Assembly: GCA_023229985.1 (NCBI GenBank)
Contig: JALNYF010000035.1
Location: 1 to 23,855 of the forward strand
Direction: 5' to 3'
From: Bacteroidales bacterium
Lineage (GTDB): Bacteria > Bacteroidota > Bacteroidia > Bacteroidales > WCHB1-69
Length of the DNA stretch: 23,855 nucleotides
Shown here one piece after another: positions 22,716-23,855 of the stretch. Within the stretch, counting starts at the first letter, position 1; each line of letters begins with the position of its first letter. A program made the translations under genes and the position numbers. A model generated the notes under the pieces. It worked only from the letters and a program-made list of their open reading frames with translations, searched no databases and was not told the origin of the DNA.

Positions 22716-23855
22716 CTACTGCAAACTAACAGATTGTAAGCGATGGTCAAATTTAATGCCGATCCTTGCCCACGTGCCGGGTTGCACCAAGTCACCAATA
22801 TCGTAATACTTGACATTGAGGAGATTAGAGGCTTCCACGTAAACGGAGAAGGCGCGGTAGCTGTATTGCAGGCGCACATCTAATAACGCATAATTGGGAT
22901 AGGATTTGACTTGTCCGATGGGATTTTCTGCAAACGATTTGTACGTTCCTTTGCGGCTGTTGAAAGAGAAATTTCCACTGATGCTCAATCCTTTATATAT
23001 TCTATGCGTAATTTGTACGGATAATCGGTGAATCAGGTGGTCTAACACGTAGCGTGATTGATAGCCGTCGGCTTCTTTATCGGAATGAAGGTAACTATAT
23101 TGAAGGGTCAGGTTTTGCAAAGGGTAATTGGCACGAGCAATTTGCGGGGGCAACAATTGCAATTCCGCTTCCACGCCGGTAAACGAGATGTTGGTATGAT
23201 TGACAGAGTGCCATTTCTCTTCATTCTCTTTTTTTATATAATCTATCATGCTCCTTCCCCAGCGGTTGAAGAGTGCAATGTTTAACATTAGATACGGATT
23301 TTCTCTGTTTTTTCGATAGAGTTTGAGGAGCGTACTGCCTTCGAGGGTATAGGCTTGTTCCGGTTGTAAAGCGTTGTTGCCGAGCACGTCGCCGGTTTTG
23401 TAGTAGAGGTCGGTGAAGGTGGGTTGGCGTGCGGAGCCGGCGAAAGAGACCTCAACACTCGACGTGAAGATGTTGTGCGGGGATGTGAGTGGCTTGAACC
23501 GGTAGTGGAGGTTGCAGGCGGGGAGCGGGTAGATTTTGCGTGTGCCTCCGAAATATTGGAGAAGCAGAGCCACGTTAGCCGTAAATCGCTTCAGGGAAAT
23601 GATATGTGCTGCCGAGATGCCCGTTTGTAAGCGTGTTTTCCCGAATTTGTAGGAAAGCTGATGGGCGTGAATGGGAACCGTTTCGGTGAGCGGGTCGCCC
23701 AAGGAGGTGCTCAGGATCTCCTCCCAACGCATATCCGCGCTAAAAGTAGTTGTGCCGGCGATGGAATGAAAGTTTGTAAGTATTTGTAATCCGAGCAGTT
23801 GTGTAATGTGGTAGTTGTTTTTTGCCGGATTCTGCCCCTTCACCAACTCGACGCA
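22716..23855 (-). CDS. TonB-dependent receptor, C-terminal part
   Basis: The reading frame is open to the window edge, so the true start, signal peptide, TonB box and plug domain lie beyond it; at least 379 codons are inside. The visible part is an outer-membrane beta-barrel of alternating amphipathic strands. The family phrase PTFTDLYYKTGDVLGNN with LQPEQAYTLEGS resembles BtuB/FepA-type receptors for cobalamin or siderophores. The final strand is VYVEASNLLNVKYYD then WARIGIKF. The protein continues ten residues past the usual terminal aromatic (to SVSLQ), which is uncommon. The ligand cannot be told from the sequence. It is transcribed towards the perR operon with a 69-bp gap holding no GC-rich hairpin. 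Confidence 0.88.
   Translation of the reverse strand, partial: CVELVKGQNPAKNNYHITQLLGLQILTNFHSIAGTTTFSADMRWEEILSTSLGDPLTETVPIHAHQLSYKFGKTRLQTGISAAHIISLKRFTANVALLLQYFGGTRKIYPLPACNLHYRFKPLTSPHNIFTSSVEVSFAGSARQPTFTDLYYKTGDVLGNNALQPEQAYTLEGSTLLKLYRKNRENPYLMLNIALFNRWGRSMIDYIKKENEEKWHSVNHTNISFTGVEAELQLLPPQIARANYPLQNLTLQYSYLHSDKEADGYQSRYVLDHLIHRLSVQITHRIYKGLSISGNFSFNSRKGTYKSFAENPIGQVKSYPNYALLDVRLQYSYRAFSVYVEASNLLNVKYYDIGDLVQPGTWARIGIKFDHRLQSVSLQ

Overview
The window looks like chromosomal DNA of a member of the Bacteroidetes, most likely an anaerobic Bacteroidales. The evidence is the near absence of Shine-Dalgarno sites, several TAnnTTTG promoter boxes upstream of genes, a DUF4293 gene, a dipeptidyl peptidase III of the HECLGH type known from Bacteroides, lipoprotein and TonB-receptor genes, and a rubrerythrin with a PerR-type regulator. 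No rRNA, tRNA or CRISPR array was seen. Assignment below phylum is inference.

Layout. (1) 118-1543: an intact IS4-family insertion sequence with perfect 19-bp inverted ends and a matching 9-bp flanking direct repeat. (2) 1715-3250: a secreted protein of unknown function, then about 420 bp without a gene. (3) 3675-6240: pyrC (dihydroorotase) overlapping xseA (exonuclease VII large subunit), closed by a hairpin terminator shared with the convergent kamA (lysine 2,3-aminomutase, 6365-7606, minus). (4) 7793-10198: thrS and a small lipoprotein with a clear terminator. (5) 10199-11850: an accessory island. It holds a 470-bp array of eleven 26-nt hairpin units, a small GIY-YIG nuclease gene whose last codons and stop lie inside the array, and a decayed IS3-family transposase. 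(6) 11895-14507: an unknown protein and a dipeptidyl peptidase III lipoprotein. (7) 14541-21537: a tightly packed same-strand cluster, DUF4293 - cdaA - ruvB - mlaE-like - mlaF-like - cvpA - recQ - lolA-like, joining c-di-AMP synthesis, DNA repair and envelope lipid or lipoprotein traffic. (8) 21620-22606 (minus): perR-type regulator and rubrerythrin, an apparent peroxide-defence operon with a palindromic operator at its promoter. (9) 22716-23855 (minus): the C-terminal part of a TonB-dependent receptor cut by the window edge.

Most of the window is ordinary housekeeping sequence. The part worth a second look is the hairpin array with its attached GIY-YIG gene. The hairpins occur in two sequence variants that are inverted relative to each other and differ by compensatory stem changes, the spacers between them keep one orientation, and the array is bounded by matching inverted 41-bp ends. 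This may be a REP-like repeat family linked to a GIY-YIG protein instead of the usual REP-associated tyrosine transposase; the functional link is inference.
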